A stretch of DNA of 64,000 nucleotides. It comes from Amycolatopsis mediterranei (GTDB taxonomy: Bacteria; Actinomycetota; Actinomycetes; Mycobacteriales; Pseudonocardiaceae). The notes under the pieces are model-generated. The model was given only the letters and a program-made list of their open reading frames with translations, was not told the origin of the DNA and ran no database searches. The stretch is taken from the NCBI RefSeq assembly GCF_026017845.1, contig NZ_CP100416.1, positions 4,187,615 to 4,251,614 on the forward strand. The letters run 5' to 3'. Shown here in pieces: positions 24,885 through 34,752 of this stretch. A program made the position numbers and the translations under genes. Positions within the stretch are counted from its first letter, which is position 1; each line of letters opens with the position of its first letter.

Positions 24885-27800
24885 TCAGGCGGCCGCCTTG
24901 GCCTGGATGACGTCCTTGTCCGTCAGCACGACGGGATCGGGGATGGCGTCGGGCAGTTCGTCTTCCAGCAGCCGCAGGCGCCGGTACCGCCACGCGCCCA
25001 CCGCCAAGACCAGCGATGCGATGCCCGCCCCCATCGTCAGCCAGCCCATGCCGCGCCCGGGCATCCCCGCGGCGGCGGCGAGCGGCTCGAACACACCGTC
25101 GGTCAGCGGCCCGGCGAGCGCGAACCCGGCGGGCACCATCAGCCAGCTGACCATCAGGTTGGCGGCGAACACCCGGCCCTGCAGTTCCAGGCCCACCTTC
25201 GCCTGCACGATCGACCCCCAGTGCGCGTTGAGCACCGCGGACGCGAGGCCGATGCCGAAGAGACCCACGGCCGGGAACACCGGGTTCGGCACCAGGCCCA
25301 GCACGACCATGAACGCGCCGATCACCGCGAACGACCCGAGGATGCCGGTGGTGCGGCGCCGGAACCCGCCCCACAGGCTGGTCAGCACGCTGCCGCCGAG
25401 CAGGCCCAGGCCACCGGCGGCCATCACCAGGCCCAGGGTCGACACGGCGCCCATCGACAGGGTCAGCGGCGTGGCGATCACCTCGACCATCGCCAGGGTG
25501 AAGTTGAGCGCGGTCGTGGCGAGGATGATCGCGAGCAGCCCGGGCCGCCGCACGATGTAGCGCCACCCACCGGTCACCTCCCGGGTGAACGGCTCCTCGA
25601 GCCGGTTGAACATCCGGTCCGGGAACCGCACGAGCAGCAGCGTCAGCAACGCGAACCCGTACGTCACCACGTCGATCACCACGACGCCGGTCAGGCCGAC
25701 CAGCACCGCGAGCCCGCCGCCGAGCAGCGGCGAGAGCACCGTGCCCGCCGCTCCGCCGAGCTGCGCCAGCCCGTTCGCCCGGCCGTAGTAGCGCTTGGGC
25801 ACCAGCTGCGTCACCGCGGCGCGGTACGCGGGTTGCTGGAACGCGACCGCGACCGCACCCAGCGCCACCAACGGGTACACCTGCCACAGGTGCAGCGATC
25901 CGTTCCACAGCAGGGTGACCAGGCCGATCGAGCTGACCGCGGACAACGTGTCCGCACCGATCATGATCTTGCGCCGGTCCCACCGGTCGGCGATCGCGCC
26001 GGTGACCGGGGCGAGCGCCACCGCGGGCAGCAACGTCAGCACGCTGATCAGCCCGAAGAGCGACACCGACCCGGTGTGCTGGTACACGAACACGCCGAGG
26101 GTGAACGTCGTGAGCCCCGACCCGATCAGCGACACCAGCTGGCCGAGCGCGACCAGCAGGAACGCGCGGATGTCCGCGGGTGGTGGCGGTGCCACCGGTG
26201 CGCCTTCCCCGGCGACGACGAGCGACGCGAGCTGGTCGGCCTGGTGCTTGTGGAAGTAGTGCCCCGCCCGCGGGATCACGTGCAGGGAGACCGAATCGGA
26301 GAAGTGCGTCCACTCGGCGACCCGCTCCTGGTACAGCTCGGTGACCCGGTCACCGTCGCCGACCACGCACACGACCGGCGCGGCCAGCTTGCGGAACCCG
26401 TCGCCGTGGAAGGCGTCGGTGTAGAAGTCCTCGCCCTGCTGGGTGTCGTCGAGGAAGATCCGCATCAGGAAGTCCTGCTCCGCGGCGTCCGTCACCTCGT
26501 TGAACAACCCGGTGGCGCGCAGGAACTCCAGCGCGCGGCGCTTGGAGGTGGTGCGCCGCAACGGCATCATCGCGCGCAGTGCCCGGGAGAAGCGGCCGGG
26601 CATCCGCGGCGCGGGGAAGTGCCCGCCGATCACGACCCGCAGCAGGTCGGCCCGGTCGTCCTCGAGCTTGCGGGCGAGCGCGATCGTCTGCGCCCCGCCC
26701 ATGCAGTGTCCATATAGGACGACGGGACCGGCCAGCGCCTCGACCTCGGCGGCACACCGTTCGACGAGCTCGTCGAAGCCCAGCGCGGGCTCGCCGGGGT
26801 TGCTGACGTCGTGGCCCGGCGGCTGGATGGCGTAGAGCGCGATGTGGTCCGGGACCGCGGCGGCCAGCTCCCGGTAGGTGAGGGCACCGCCCGCGGCCAG
26901 CGGCACGCAGACCAGGTTCACCGTGGTGGGGCGCGCCGGGGTGAGCCGCAGCAGCAGCTTCTGCTCGGTGGTGGTACCGGTGCCGGGCCCGGCGACGTGC
27001 TCGGCGAACTGCCGGATGGTCGGGTGGGTGAAGAGGTCCATCACGGTCGCGGGCACGCCGAGGTCCCGCACCGCGCGCACCGCCTTGAACGAGTCGCCGC
27101 CCACGGCGAAGAAGTCGTCGTCGATGCCGATGCCCGGCAACCCGAGCAGCTCGCACCAGCGCGTGGCGAGGTCCGCCTCGAACGCGGTGCGCGGTGCCGC
27201 CTGCGTCTCGGCCACCGTGCGCTGCGGCGCGGGCAGCGCGTTGCGGTCGACCTTCCCGTTGGGGGTCAACGGGAACGCCTCGAGCACGACGAACGCCGAC
27301 GGCAGCATGTAGTCGGGGAGCACGGTGCGCAGGTGCGCGCGCCAGTCGGTGGTGCTGGGCGCCGCGGCGCCGTCGTGCAGCGTCACGTAGCCCACGATCG
27401 CCTTGTCGCCGCCGTCCTCGCGGACCACGGCGACGGCGTCGCGGACCGCGTCGTGCCTGCCGAGCACGGTCTCGATCTCACCGAGTTCGATGCGGTGGCC
27501 GCGGACCTTCACCTGGGTGTCGTTGCGGCCGAGGAACTCGAGGGTGCCGTCCGCGCGGTGGCGGGCGAGGTCGCCGGTCTTGTACAGGCGCGCATCCGGG
27601 TCGGCGGCGAACGGGTCGGGCACGAACCGCTCGGCCGTGATCTCGGGGCGGCCCAGGTAGTCGCGGGCGAGGCAGACACCGCCGAGGTGCAGTTCGCCGG
27701 GCACGCCGACCGGCACGGGCTGCCCGCCCGGGTCGAGCAGGTGCGCGGTGACGCCCGGCAACGGCTTGCCGATGGTGATCGGCGCGCCGGGCAGCACCTC

Positions 27801-30800
27801 GGCGGCGGTGGCCCAGATGGTCGCCTCGGTCGGTCCGTACATGTTGTGCAGCACCCGGACCCGCTCGGTCAGCTGCCCGGCGAGGGCGACCGGCAGCGCT
27901 TCACCACCGCACAACGCGGTCAAGCCGGGCCGGCCGGGCCAGCCGTCGGTCACCAGCAGTTGCCACGTGGCCGGGGTCGCCTGCATGACCGTGGCGTTCT
28001 CCCGCTCCAGCAACGCGGCGAGGTCGGCCGGGTCGTGCGCGACGTCCCGGCTCGCGAGCACCACGCGCCCGCCGCTGATCAGCGGCAGGAAGAGCTCCAG
28101 CACCGAGATGTCGAAGGCATAGGTGGTGACCGCGACCAGGGTGTCGGCCGGGCCGGTGCGGAGCCGCTCGCGCATGCCCCGCAGGAAGTTGACCACCGAG
28201 CCGTGCTCGACCCGCACGCCCTTGGGCCGCCCGGTGGATCCGGACGTGTACAGGACGTAGGCCAGGTTGTGCGGCGAGGCCGGGGTTCCGGCCGCCGCCG
28301 GGGCCCGGTGCCCGGCCCGCTCGTCGGCGAGCAGCACGGTCAGGTCCTGCCCGGTGTAGCGGTCGGCGAGGGCGCGTTCGGTGAGCAGCACCGCGGCGCC
28401 GGAGTCGTCGAGGATGAACTCCTGCCGCTGCCGCGGGTAGGCCGCGTCGAGCGGCACGTACGCACCGCCCGCCCGCAACACCGCGAGGAGCGCCACCGGC
28501 AGCAGCTCGGAGCGTTCCACGGCGACGGCGACCAGGGTGTCCGGCCCGACGCCTCGGTCGCGCAACCGGGCCGCGAGGACGTCGGCGCGGGTGAGGAGTT
28601 CCCGGTAGGTCAGGGAAGTGCCGCCGAACGTGACCGCGGGAGCGTCCGGGGTGCGGGCTGCCTGCGCCGCGACGAGGTCGTGGATGCCGCCGGCCGGCGG
28701 TGCCACCGGGGTGCTGACGCCGGACCAGCCGGCGAGCTGGGCCTGCTCGGCCGCGGTGAGCAGCGGCGCTGCGCCGATGGCGGTGCCGGGGTCGGCGGTG
28801 ACCGCGTGCAGCAGCTGTTCGAAGTGCCCGAGGGTGCGCTCGGCGGCGGCCGCGTCGAACAGGTCGGTGTTGTACTCCAGTTCGCAGACCAGTTCGCCGT
28901 CGCGCTGGTGCACGGTGAGCCCGAGGTCGACCTGCGCGCCGCCGGGGTGCACGGGGTGCTCGGTCACGGTGAGCCCGCTGAGCGCCAGGTCGGCGCCCCG
29001 GGTGTTGAGCAGGTTGAACATCACCTGGAACAGCGGGTTGCGGCTGGGGTCCTTCGGCAGCTTCAGCGCCTCGACCACCTGCTGGAACGGCGCGCCCTGG
29101 TGGGCGAACGCACCCAGCGCGGTGCTCCGCACCCGGGTCAGCAGGTCGGCGAACGACAGCTCGCGATCCAGCGAAGTGCGCAGTACCACCGTGTTGAGCA
29201 GGCAGCCGACGACCCGTTCCTGTTCGGCCTTGGTGCGCCCCGCGACCGGCGAGCCGACGCAGATGTCCTGCTGGCCGCTGTAGCGGTGCAGCAACGCCTG
29301 CAACGCGGCGAGCAACACCATGTAGAGCGTCGCGTCGTGGGCACGGGCCACGGCGGTGACGCGTCCGGTCAGGTCGGCGCCGAGCACGCGGCGGGCCAGC
29401 CGGCCGTCGAAGGTCTGCACGGGCGGGCGCGGCCCGGTGGCCGGCAGGTCGATGGTGCCGGGCGCCCCGGCGAGGTTTTCCCGCCAGTACGCGAGGTCGG
29501 TCTCGGCCGCCACGTCGGTGACCACATCGGCGTACTGCACCGCGGGGCCGGTCAGCGGCGACGGTTCTCCCGCGCGCAGCGCGCCGTAGCACGCGCCGAG
29601 CTCGCTGAAGAGCACGCCGAACGACCAGCTGTCGGCGACGATGTGGTGCACGCAGACGCCCAGCACGTGGTGCTCGGCGTCGAGCCGGAACAGGGAGAAC
29701 CGGAAGAGCGGGCCTTCGGCCAGATCGAACGGCGTGCGTGCCGCGGCCTGGAGGAGGTCGTCGAGGCCGGCCGGGTGCGCCTCGGTCACCGGCAGCGCCA
29801 CCGGGACTTCGGCCCGGATCACCTGCAGCGGCCGGCCTTCGGGCGCGGGGAAGACCGTGCGCAATGACTCGTGCCGGGCGACGACCTCGGCGAGCGCGGT
29901 GCGCAGGGCGGCGACGTCCAGCGGTCCGTGCAGGTCCGCCGCGGTCGCGATGACGTACGCGGCCGGGTGGTCGTGGGCGTGGTCGAGGAACCACATGCGC
30001 CGCTGCACGGCCGTGGCCGGCAGCTCCGACGGCCGCACGGCCACGGGTTCCGCGGCGGGGCCGGCCGTGGTCGGAGTCGCCGCGTCGGTCAGGCCGCGCA
30101 AGGTGGGCGTGGCGAACACGGCGCCGAGCGGAACCGTGAGCCCGAACCGGCTGCTCAGCCGGGCGACGAGCTGGGTCGCGAGCAGGGAATCGCCGCCGAG
30201 GTCGAAGAAGTCGTCGCTCGCGTCGACGTCGTCGACGCCCAGCAGCTCGGCCCAGACCGCCGCGATGCGCGCCTGGTCGCCGGTGAGCGTCTCCCCGGTC
30301 GCCGGCTTGCTGTCCACTGTGGAGTCCGAGCGCCCGGCCTCGATCCAGTAGCGTTGCCGCTGGAACGGGTAGCCGGGCAGGGACACCATCGGGTGCCGAT
30401 CGCTGCCGGTGAACCGGGCGAGGTCCACCCGCCCGCCCTGCGCCCACACCCGGCCGACGCCGGAAAGCAGTGTCGGCAGGTCGTCGGTCGCGTCACCGGC
30501 TCGCCGCATCAAGGACACGGCCGTGCCCTCGCTGCGCCGCACCAACGTCGTCAGCGTGCGCCCCGGCCCGGCCTCGGCCACCACCAGCCCGGCGCGCGCG
30601 AGCTCGGCAGCGGAGTCGGCGAACCGCACCGGTTCGCGCAGGTGTCTCGCCCAGTAGTGCGGGTCGGTGGCCTGCTTCGCGGTCACCCAGGTGCCGGTGA
30701 CGTTGGACAGGTAGCGCAGGCCCGGTTCGGCGAGCGGGACCGCCGCGACCGCCTCGGTGAACTCGGCGAGCACCGGGTCGAGCATCCCCGAGTGGAACGC

Positions 30801-32927
30801 GTGCGAGGTGCGCAGCACGCGGCAGGCGACGTCCCGCGCGCGCAGGTCCGTCTCGATCTCCCGCACGGCCGCCGACGGGCCGGAGAGCACGCAGGACCGC
30901 GGCCCGTTGACCGCGGCGATCGACACGCCGGGCCGGAGCAGCTCGATGACGTCCTTTTCCGCGAGTTCGACCGCGAGCATCGCGCCGGGCGGGAGCGACT
31001 GCACGAGCCGGCCGCGCGTCGCGACCAGGCCGAGCGCGTCCGGCAGCGTGAACACCCCGGCCAGGCACGCGGCCACGTACTCGCCGATGCTGTGCCCGGC
31101 CATGGCGGCCGGGGTGAGGCCGCGGTCCATCAGCGTGCGGGCGAGCGCGTACTCGGTGACGAACAACGCCGGCTGCGTCAGCGCGGTCCGGTCGAGCGCG
31201 CCGCCGTCCGCGCCGTGCAGCACGTCCCGCAGGTCGAGCCCGAGGTGCGGGCGCAGCACGGCCGCGCACTCGTCCACCACGTCCCGGAACACCGGTTCGT
31301 CGCGGTACAGCCCGGCGCCCATCCCGGCGTACTGGCTGCCCTGACCGGGGAACACGAACGCGACCGGCCGGTCGGTGCCCTCGACCGGCGGTGCGGGTTC
31401 GCGCAGCGCGGCAACGAGTTCCGCGTGGTCGGCGCCGGTCACGACGCGCCGGTGGGTGAGCCGGGCGCGGCCGCGGTGCAGGGTCGCCTCCACCCCGGCG
31501 AGGTCACCCGGGTGCCGCTCCAGGTGGGTCGCCAGCGACTCCGCCAGGTCGATCAGCGCGCGGGGCGTCGCGGCGGACAAGGCCAGCAGCGCGGGCCCGG
31601 TCCGGTCCGCGTCCGGCTGCCGTGGCGGCGCTTCTTCCAGGACCACGTGGGCGTTGGTGCCGCCCATGCCGAACGAGCTGACGCCGGCGCGGCGCGGGCT
31701 GCCGTCCGTCGTCCAGTCCACTGTGGATTTATTGAGCCGGAACGGGCTCTTCGCCAGACGGATCCGGGGGCTGGGCTCGTCCAGGTTGGGGCCGGCAGGC
31801 AGCACCCCGTGCTCCAACGCGAGCACGGCCTTGATCAACCCGGCGACACCGGCCGCCGCGTCGGCGTGGCCGAAGGTGGCCTTGACCGAGCCGAGTACGC
31901 AGAACCCGGTGTCCTCGGTGCCGGTGCGGAACGCCTTGGTGAGCGCGGACACCTCGATCGGGTCGCCGAGCGGGGTGCCGGTGCCGTGCGCCTCGACGTA
32001 GCCGACGGACCGGGGCGGCACGCGCGCGTCGGCCAGCGCCCGGGTGATCACGTCGACCTGCCCGTCCACGCCAGGCGCGGTGAACCCGACCTTGGCGGCG
32101 CCGTCGTTGTTGATCGCCGAACCCCGGATCACGGCGCGCACCGGGTCGCCGTCGCGCAGCGCGTCGGCCAGCCGCTTGAGCACCACGACGCCGACCCCGC
32201 TGGCCGCGATCGTGCCCCGGGCGTTCCGGTCGAACGGGCGGCAGTGCCCGTCCGGCGACAACGTGCCGCCCTCGACGTACGGGTAGCCGCGCCGCTGTGC
32301 GGGCTCGATCGCGGCCCCACCGGCCAGCGCCACTTCGCATTCGCCGAGCAGCAGGCTTTGCTTCGCCAGGTGCACCGCCACCAGCGAGGTGGAGCACGCC
32401 GTGTTCACGGAGACGGCGGGTCCGCGCAGGTCCAGCTTGTACGCGACCCGCCCGGCCAGGTAGTCCTTGTCGGTCGACAACGCCACCTGGTAGTCGCCGA
32501 CGGCGTGCAGCAGTTCGGGCGCGGACGACAGGTTCTCCGTCAGGTAGACGCTGGAGCGTGCCCCGGCGAACACCCCGGTCCGGCGGCCCGCGGAACCGGG
32601 CGCCTGCCCGGCGTCTTCCAGTGCGTGCCAACAGCATTCGAGGAACAGCCGGTGCTGGGGGTCGAGCACCTCGGCCTCGCGACGGGACATGCCGAAGAAC
32701 TCCGCGTCGAACTCGGCGATCCCGTCGAGCACGACGCCCGACCGGACGTAGCCGGGGTCGGCGATGCTCGCCGGGTCGGCGCCGTCGCCGAGCAGTTCGT
32801 CGTCGGTGAACGACCGGACCACGTCGGTGCCGGAGGTGACGGTGGCCCAGAACTGCTCGGGGCCGTCCGCCGCCGGGTAGCGGCAGGCGATGCCGATGAC
32901 GGCGATGTCGCGATCGCTTAGCTGCAT
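24885..32927 (-). CDS. Hybrid PKS/NRPS with thioesterase and fused MFS exporter
   Basis: About 2680 residues. The ATG at 32927 follows AAGGAAATC; an ATG 12 bp upstream is also in frame. Approximate domain order: KS 1-430 (active Cys in NTACSTSLVA, His in EAHGTGT and FGHADAAAG), AT 520-820 (AGHSIGEY, HAFHS: malonyl type), ACP around Ser915 (LGGDSL), C 965-1395 (HHIVADSW), A 1410-1900, PCP around 1943 (VGGDSF), TE 1990-2245 and MFS 2255-2680 with 10-12 membrane segments. The A-domain pocket reads D-I-L-Q-L-G-M-I-W-K, close to published glycine codes. The TE elbow is GHCMGG, Cys replacing Ser. No KR, DH or ER is present. It is the last gene of the operon and likely adds malonate then glycine, releases the product and exports it. 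Confidence 0.9.
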   Translation of the reverse strand: MQLSDRDIAVIGIACRYPAADGPEQFWATVTSGTDVVRSFTDDELLGDGADPASIADPGYVRSGVVLDGIAEFDAEFFGMSRREAEVLDPQHRLFLECCWHALEDAGQAPGSAGRRTGVFAGARSSVYLTENLSSAPELLHAVGDYQVALSTDKDYLAGRVAYKLDLRGPAVSVNTACSTSLVAVHLAKQSLLLGECEVALAGGAAIEPAQRRGYPYVEGGTLSPDGHCRPFDRNARGTIAASGVGVVVLKRLADALRDGDPVRAVIRGSAINNDGAAKVGFTAPGVDGQVDVITRALADARVPPRSVGYVEAHGTGTPLGDPIEVSALTKAFRTGTEDTGFCVLGSVKATFGHADAAAGVAGLIKAVLALEHGVLPAGPNLDEPSPRIRLAKSPFRLNKSTVDWTTDGSPRRAGVSSFGMGGTNAHVVLEEAPPRQPDADRTGPALLALSAATPRALIDLAESLATHLERHPGDLAGVEATLHRGRARLTHRRVVTGADHAELVAALREPAPPVEGTDRPVAFVFPGQGSQYAGMGAGLYRDEPVFRDVVDECAAVLRPHLGLDLRDVLHGADGGALDRTALTQPALFVTEYALARTLMDRGLTPAAMAGHSIGEYVAACLAGVFTLPDALGLVATRGRLVQSLPPGAMLAVELAEKDVIELLRPGVSIAAVNGPRSCVLSGPSAAVREIETDLRARDVACRVLRTSHAFHSGMLDPVLAEFTEAVAAVPLAEPGLRYLSNVTGTWVTAKQATDPHYWARHLREPVRFADSAAELARAGLVVAEAGPGRTLTTLVRRSEGTAVSLMRRAGDATDDLPTLLSGVGRVWAQGGRVDLARFTGSDRHPMVSLPGYPFQRQRYWIEAGRSDSTVDSKPATGETLTGDQARIAAVWAELLGVDDVDASDDFFDLGGDSLLATQLVARLSSRFGLTVPLGAVFATPTLRGLTDAATPTTAGPAAEPVAVRPSELPATAVQRRMWFLDHAHDHPAAYVIATAADLHGPLDVAALRTALAEVVARHESLRTVFPAPEGRPLQVIRAEVPVALPVTEAHPAGLDDLLQAAARTPFDLAEGPLFRFSLFRLDAEHHVLGVCVHHIVADSWSFGVLFSELGACYGALRAGEPSPLTGPAVQYADVVTDVAAETDLAYWRENLAGAPGTIDLPATGPRPPVQTFDGRLARRVLGADLTGRVTAVARAHDATLYMVLLAALQALLHRYSGQQDICVGSPVAGRTKAEQERVVGCLLNTVVLRTSLDRELSFADLLTRVRSTALGAFAHQGAPFQQVVEALKLPKDPSRNPLFQVMFNLLNTRGADLALSGLTVTEHPVHPGGAQVDLGLTVHQRDGELVCELEYNTDLFDAAAAERTLGHFEQLLHAVTADPGTAIGAAPLLTAAEQAQLAGWSGVSTPVAPPAGGIHDLVAAQAARTPDAPAVTFGGTSLTYRELLTRADVLAARLRDRGVGPDTLVAVAVERSELLPVALLAVLRAGGAYVPLDAAYPRQRQEFILDDSGAAVLLTERALADRYTGQDLTVLLADERAGHRAPAAAGTPASPHNLAYVLYTSGSTGRPKGVRVEHGSVVNFLRGMRERLRTGPADTLVAVTTYAFDISVLELFLPLISGGRVVLASRDVAHDPADLAALLERENATVMQATPATWQLLVTDGWPGRPGLTALCGGEALPVALAGQLTERVRVLHNMYGPTEATIWATAAEVLPGAPITIGKPLPGVTAHLLDPGGQPVPVGVPGELHLGGVCLARDYLGRPEITAERFVPDPFAADPDARLYKTGDLARHRADGTLEFLGRNDTQVKVRGHRIELGEIETVLGRHDAVRDAVAVVREDGGDKAIVGYVTLHDGAAAPSTTDWRAHLRTVLPDYMLPSAFVVLEAFPLTPNGKVDRNALPAPQRTVAETQAAPRTAFEADLATRWCELLGLPGIGIDDDFFAVGGDSFKAVRAVRDLGVPATVMDLFTHPTIRQFAEHVAGPGTGTTTEQKLLLRLTPARPTTVNLVCVPLAAGGALTYRELAAAVPDHIALYAIQPPGHDVSNPGEPALGFDELVERCAAEVEALAGPVVLYGHCMGGAQTIALARKLEDDRADLLRVVIGGHFPAPRMPGRFSRALRAMMPLRRTTSKRRALEFLRATGLFNEVTDAAEQDFLMRIFLDDTQQGEDFYTDAFHGDGFRKLAAPVVCVVGDGDRVTELYQERVAEWTHFSDSVSLHVIPRAGHYFHKHQADQLASLVVAGEGAPVAPPPPADIRAFLLVALGQLVSLIGSGLTTFTLGVFVYQHTGSVSLFGLISVLTLLPAVALAPVTGAIADRWDRRKIMIGADTLSAVSSIGLVTLLWNGSLHLWQVYPLVALGAVAVAFQQPAYRAAVTQLVPKRYYGRANGLAQLGGAAGTVLSPLLGGGLAVLVGLTGVVVIDVVTYGFALLTLLLVRFPDRMFNRLEEPFTREVTGGWRYIVRRPGLLAIILATTALNFTLAMVEVIATPLTLSMGAVSTLGLVMAAGGLGLLGGSVLTSLWGGFRRRTTGILGSFAVIGAFMVVLGLVPNPVFPAVGLFGIGLASAVLNAHWGSIVQAKVGLELQGRVFAANLMVSWLMVPAGFALAGPLTDGVFEPLAAAAGMPGRGMGWLTMGAGIASLVLAVGAWRYRRLRLLEDELPDAIPDPVVLTDKDVIQAKAAA

Positions 32928-32972
32928 GATTTCCTTCATCGAGTCAGCCTTCGTCGAGTCAGTCTTCGTCTG

Positions 32973-34484
32973 TCAGCGGGCCGCGGCGGCGGCCATGGCA
33001 CGCAGCCGGGGCCGGTCCGCCTTGCCGTTGGCGTTGAGCGGGATGCTCGGCAGTGGCGTCAGCCGGCGCGGCACCATGTACACGGGCAGCGCGCGGCGCA
33101 GTTCCCGCCGCACCCGCGCCGCGGGCAGCTCACCGGTGTAGAAGGCGGCGAGCTCGGTCCGCCCGCCGTGCGCGGTGGCGACCACCACGGCGGCGCCGAT
33201 CCCGTCGGTGCGCCGCAACGCGGCCTCCACCTCACCGAGCTCGACCCGGTAGCCGTTGACCTGCACCTGCTGGTCGAGCCGCCCGACGTGCACCCACTGC
33301 CCGCCCTCGCAGCGCACCACGTCGCCGGTGCGGTAGTGCCGCCCCTCGGTGAACCGGCCCACGTCGTCGGCCGGGTCGAGGTAGCCGTCGAAGCGCTGCG
33401 GGCCACGCACGCACAGCTCGCCCTCGGCCGCGGGACGGCCGTCGGCGTCGAGCACGACGGCGTCCAGGTGCGGGTACGGCTGTCCGATGGGGACGGTGTC
33501 GTTGCCGGTGCCCGGCCAGTCCGCCGGGTCGGCGGGCAGCTGGTAGTCCGCGCACGCGATCGTGAGCTCGGTCGGGCCGTACGCGTTGACGATCGCCGAC
33601 CGGGGCGCGACCGCGTGCCACGCCTGCGCCTGGCGGAGGGTGAACTGCTCACCGCAGAAGATGCTGTAGCGCAGCGCCGCCGAACCGGGCACGTCCGTGA
33701 CCAGCGTGCCCAGTTCGGCGGCGACGGTGATCGCGGCGGGCACGGAGAACCAGTGGGTGAGCTCGCGCTCGGCGAGGTAGCGCACCGGCCGGGTCAGCTC
33801 CGTGCGGCCCGGGCAAACCAGGGTCGCGCCGCCCGCCCAGCTGACGAACAGGTCGAACACCGCGAGGTCGAAGGTCAGGTCGAAGGTGTGCGACAGCCGG
33901 CAACCGGGTTCGACCGCGAACCGGGACACGTTGTGCGCGAGGAACGCGTCGACGTTGCGGTGGCGCACCGGCACCCCCTTCGGCCTGCCGGTGGAGCCGG
34001 AGGTGAAGAGGATGTAGGCGACCGCGTCCGGGTCGGGGCGCGCGTCCGGCAGCCGGGCCGCCGGGAGGTCCGCAAGAGACGGTTCGACGAGGGCGTTCGG
34101 CACCAGCCCGGCCAGCTCACCCGTCTGCGCGGTGCCACCCGCGTCGGCGAGCAGCAGGTCCGGCCGCGCCGCACGGCAAACGGCCCGGTTGCGTTCGACG
34201 GGATGCCCGGCGTTCAGCGGCACCACCGTCGCACCGAGCCGGGTCGCCGCCAGGTACCCGGCGAACGCGAGCAGGCTGCGGGAGGCGAGCAGGCCGACCC
34301 GGCGGGGGAGCTCGCCGCACTCGGCGGCGATGCGTGCGGCCAGCCGTGCGGACAGGTCGTCGAGTTCGCGGTAGGTCACGGCGGCGCCGTCCACCTCGAC
34401 CGCGACCGCGTCGGGCACGCGCGCCACCGAAGCCGCGAACCACTGGGACAACGTCCGCGCGGCGGGCCGGCTCGGCTCAGGCAT
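32973..34484 (-). CDS. Stand-alone NRPS adenylation domain
   Basis: A 503-residue amino-acid-activating enzyme; the ATG at 34484 overlaps the stop of the PCP gene by 8 bp. Core motifs are present: AYILFTSGSTGRPKGVPV (A3), NAYGPTELTIA (A5), YRTGDVVR (A7), VNGYRVELGEVE (A8) and the Lys motif NANGKADR (A10). My alignment of the pocket gives D-L-F-S-I-C-A-I-A-K, which I do not recognise, so no substrate is proposed. Having no carrier of its own, it probably loads the free PCP (34477) and possibly the internal PCP of the C-PCP-C protein. Confidence 0.85.
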   Translation of the reverse strand: MPEPSRPAARTLSQWFAASVARVPDAVAVEVDGAAVTYRELDDLSARLAARIAAECGELPRRVGLLASRSLLAFAGYLAATRLGATVVPLNAGHPVERNRAVCRAARPDLLLADAGGTAQTGELAGLVPNALVEPSLADLPAARLPDARPDPDAVAYILFTSGSTGRPKGVPVRHRNVDAFLAHNVSRFAVEPGCRLSHTFDLTFDLAVFDLFVSWAGGATLVCPGRTELTRPVRYLAERELTHWFSVPAAITVAAELGTLVTDVPGSAALRYSIFCGEQFTLRQAQAWHAVAPRSAIVNAYGPTELTIACADYQLPADPADWPGTGNDTVPIGQPYPHLDAVVLDADGRPAAEGELCVRGPQRFDGYLDPADDVGRFTEGRHYRTGDVVRCEGGQWVHVGRLDQQVQVNGYRVELGEVEAALRRTDGIGAAVVVATAHGGRTELAAFYTGELPAARVRRELRRALPVYMVPRRLTPLPSIPLNANGKADRPRLRAMAAAAAR

Positions 34485-34752
34485 GCGGCTGGGCACCCTG
34501 CTCGACCTCGGCCAGCAGCCCGGCCTGCGCACGCACCGTGCTGTGCTGGAACAACTCCACGGGGTCCAGCGGGGTGCCCGCGGTGTCGCCGAGCACGTCG
34601 CCGAGCAGCACCAGGAGCATGGAGTTGCCGCCCGCCTCGAAGAAGCCGGTCTCCAGCGGCACGGCGTCCTCGTCGGTGTCGAGGACCTCGGCCCACGCCT
34701 GGCGCACCAGCGCCACCAGTTCGGGCCGGGGAGCAGGGTCCGGGTGGGTCAT
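34477..34752 (-). CDS. Free-standing peptidyl carrier protein
   Basis: 91 residues with the 4'-phosphopantetheine site GFFEAGGNSMLL (Ser44). The start codon overlaps the upstream stop (ATGA) and the stop overlaps the downstream A-domain start, so the three genes are translationally coupled. It supplies the carrier that the preceding C domain and the following free A domain both lack. Confidence 0.9.
   Translation of the reverse strand: MTHPDPAPRPELVALVRQAWAEVLDTDEDAVPLETGFFEAGGNSMLLVLLGDVLGDTAGTPLDPVELFQHSTVRAQAGLLAEVEQGAQPHA

Noticed and set aside
24810..26717. Plus-strand 635-codon open frame opposite the MFS and TE domains
   Set aside because: His/Gln/Arg-rich mirror frame; the minus strand has a clear MFS and thioesterase.
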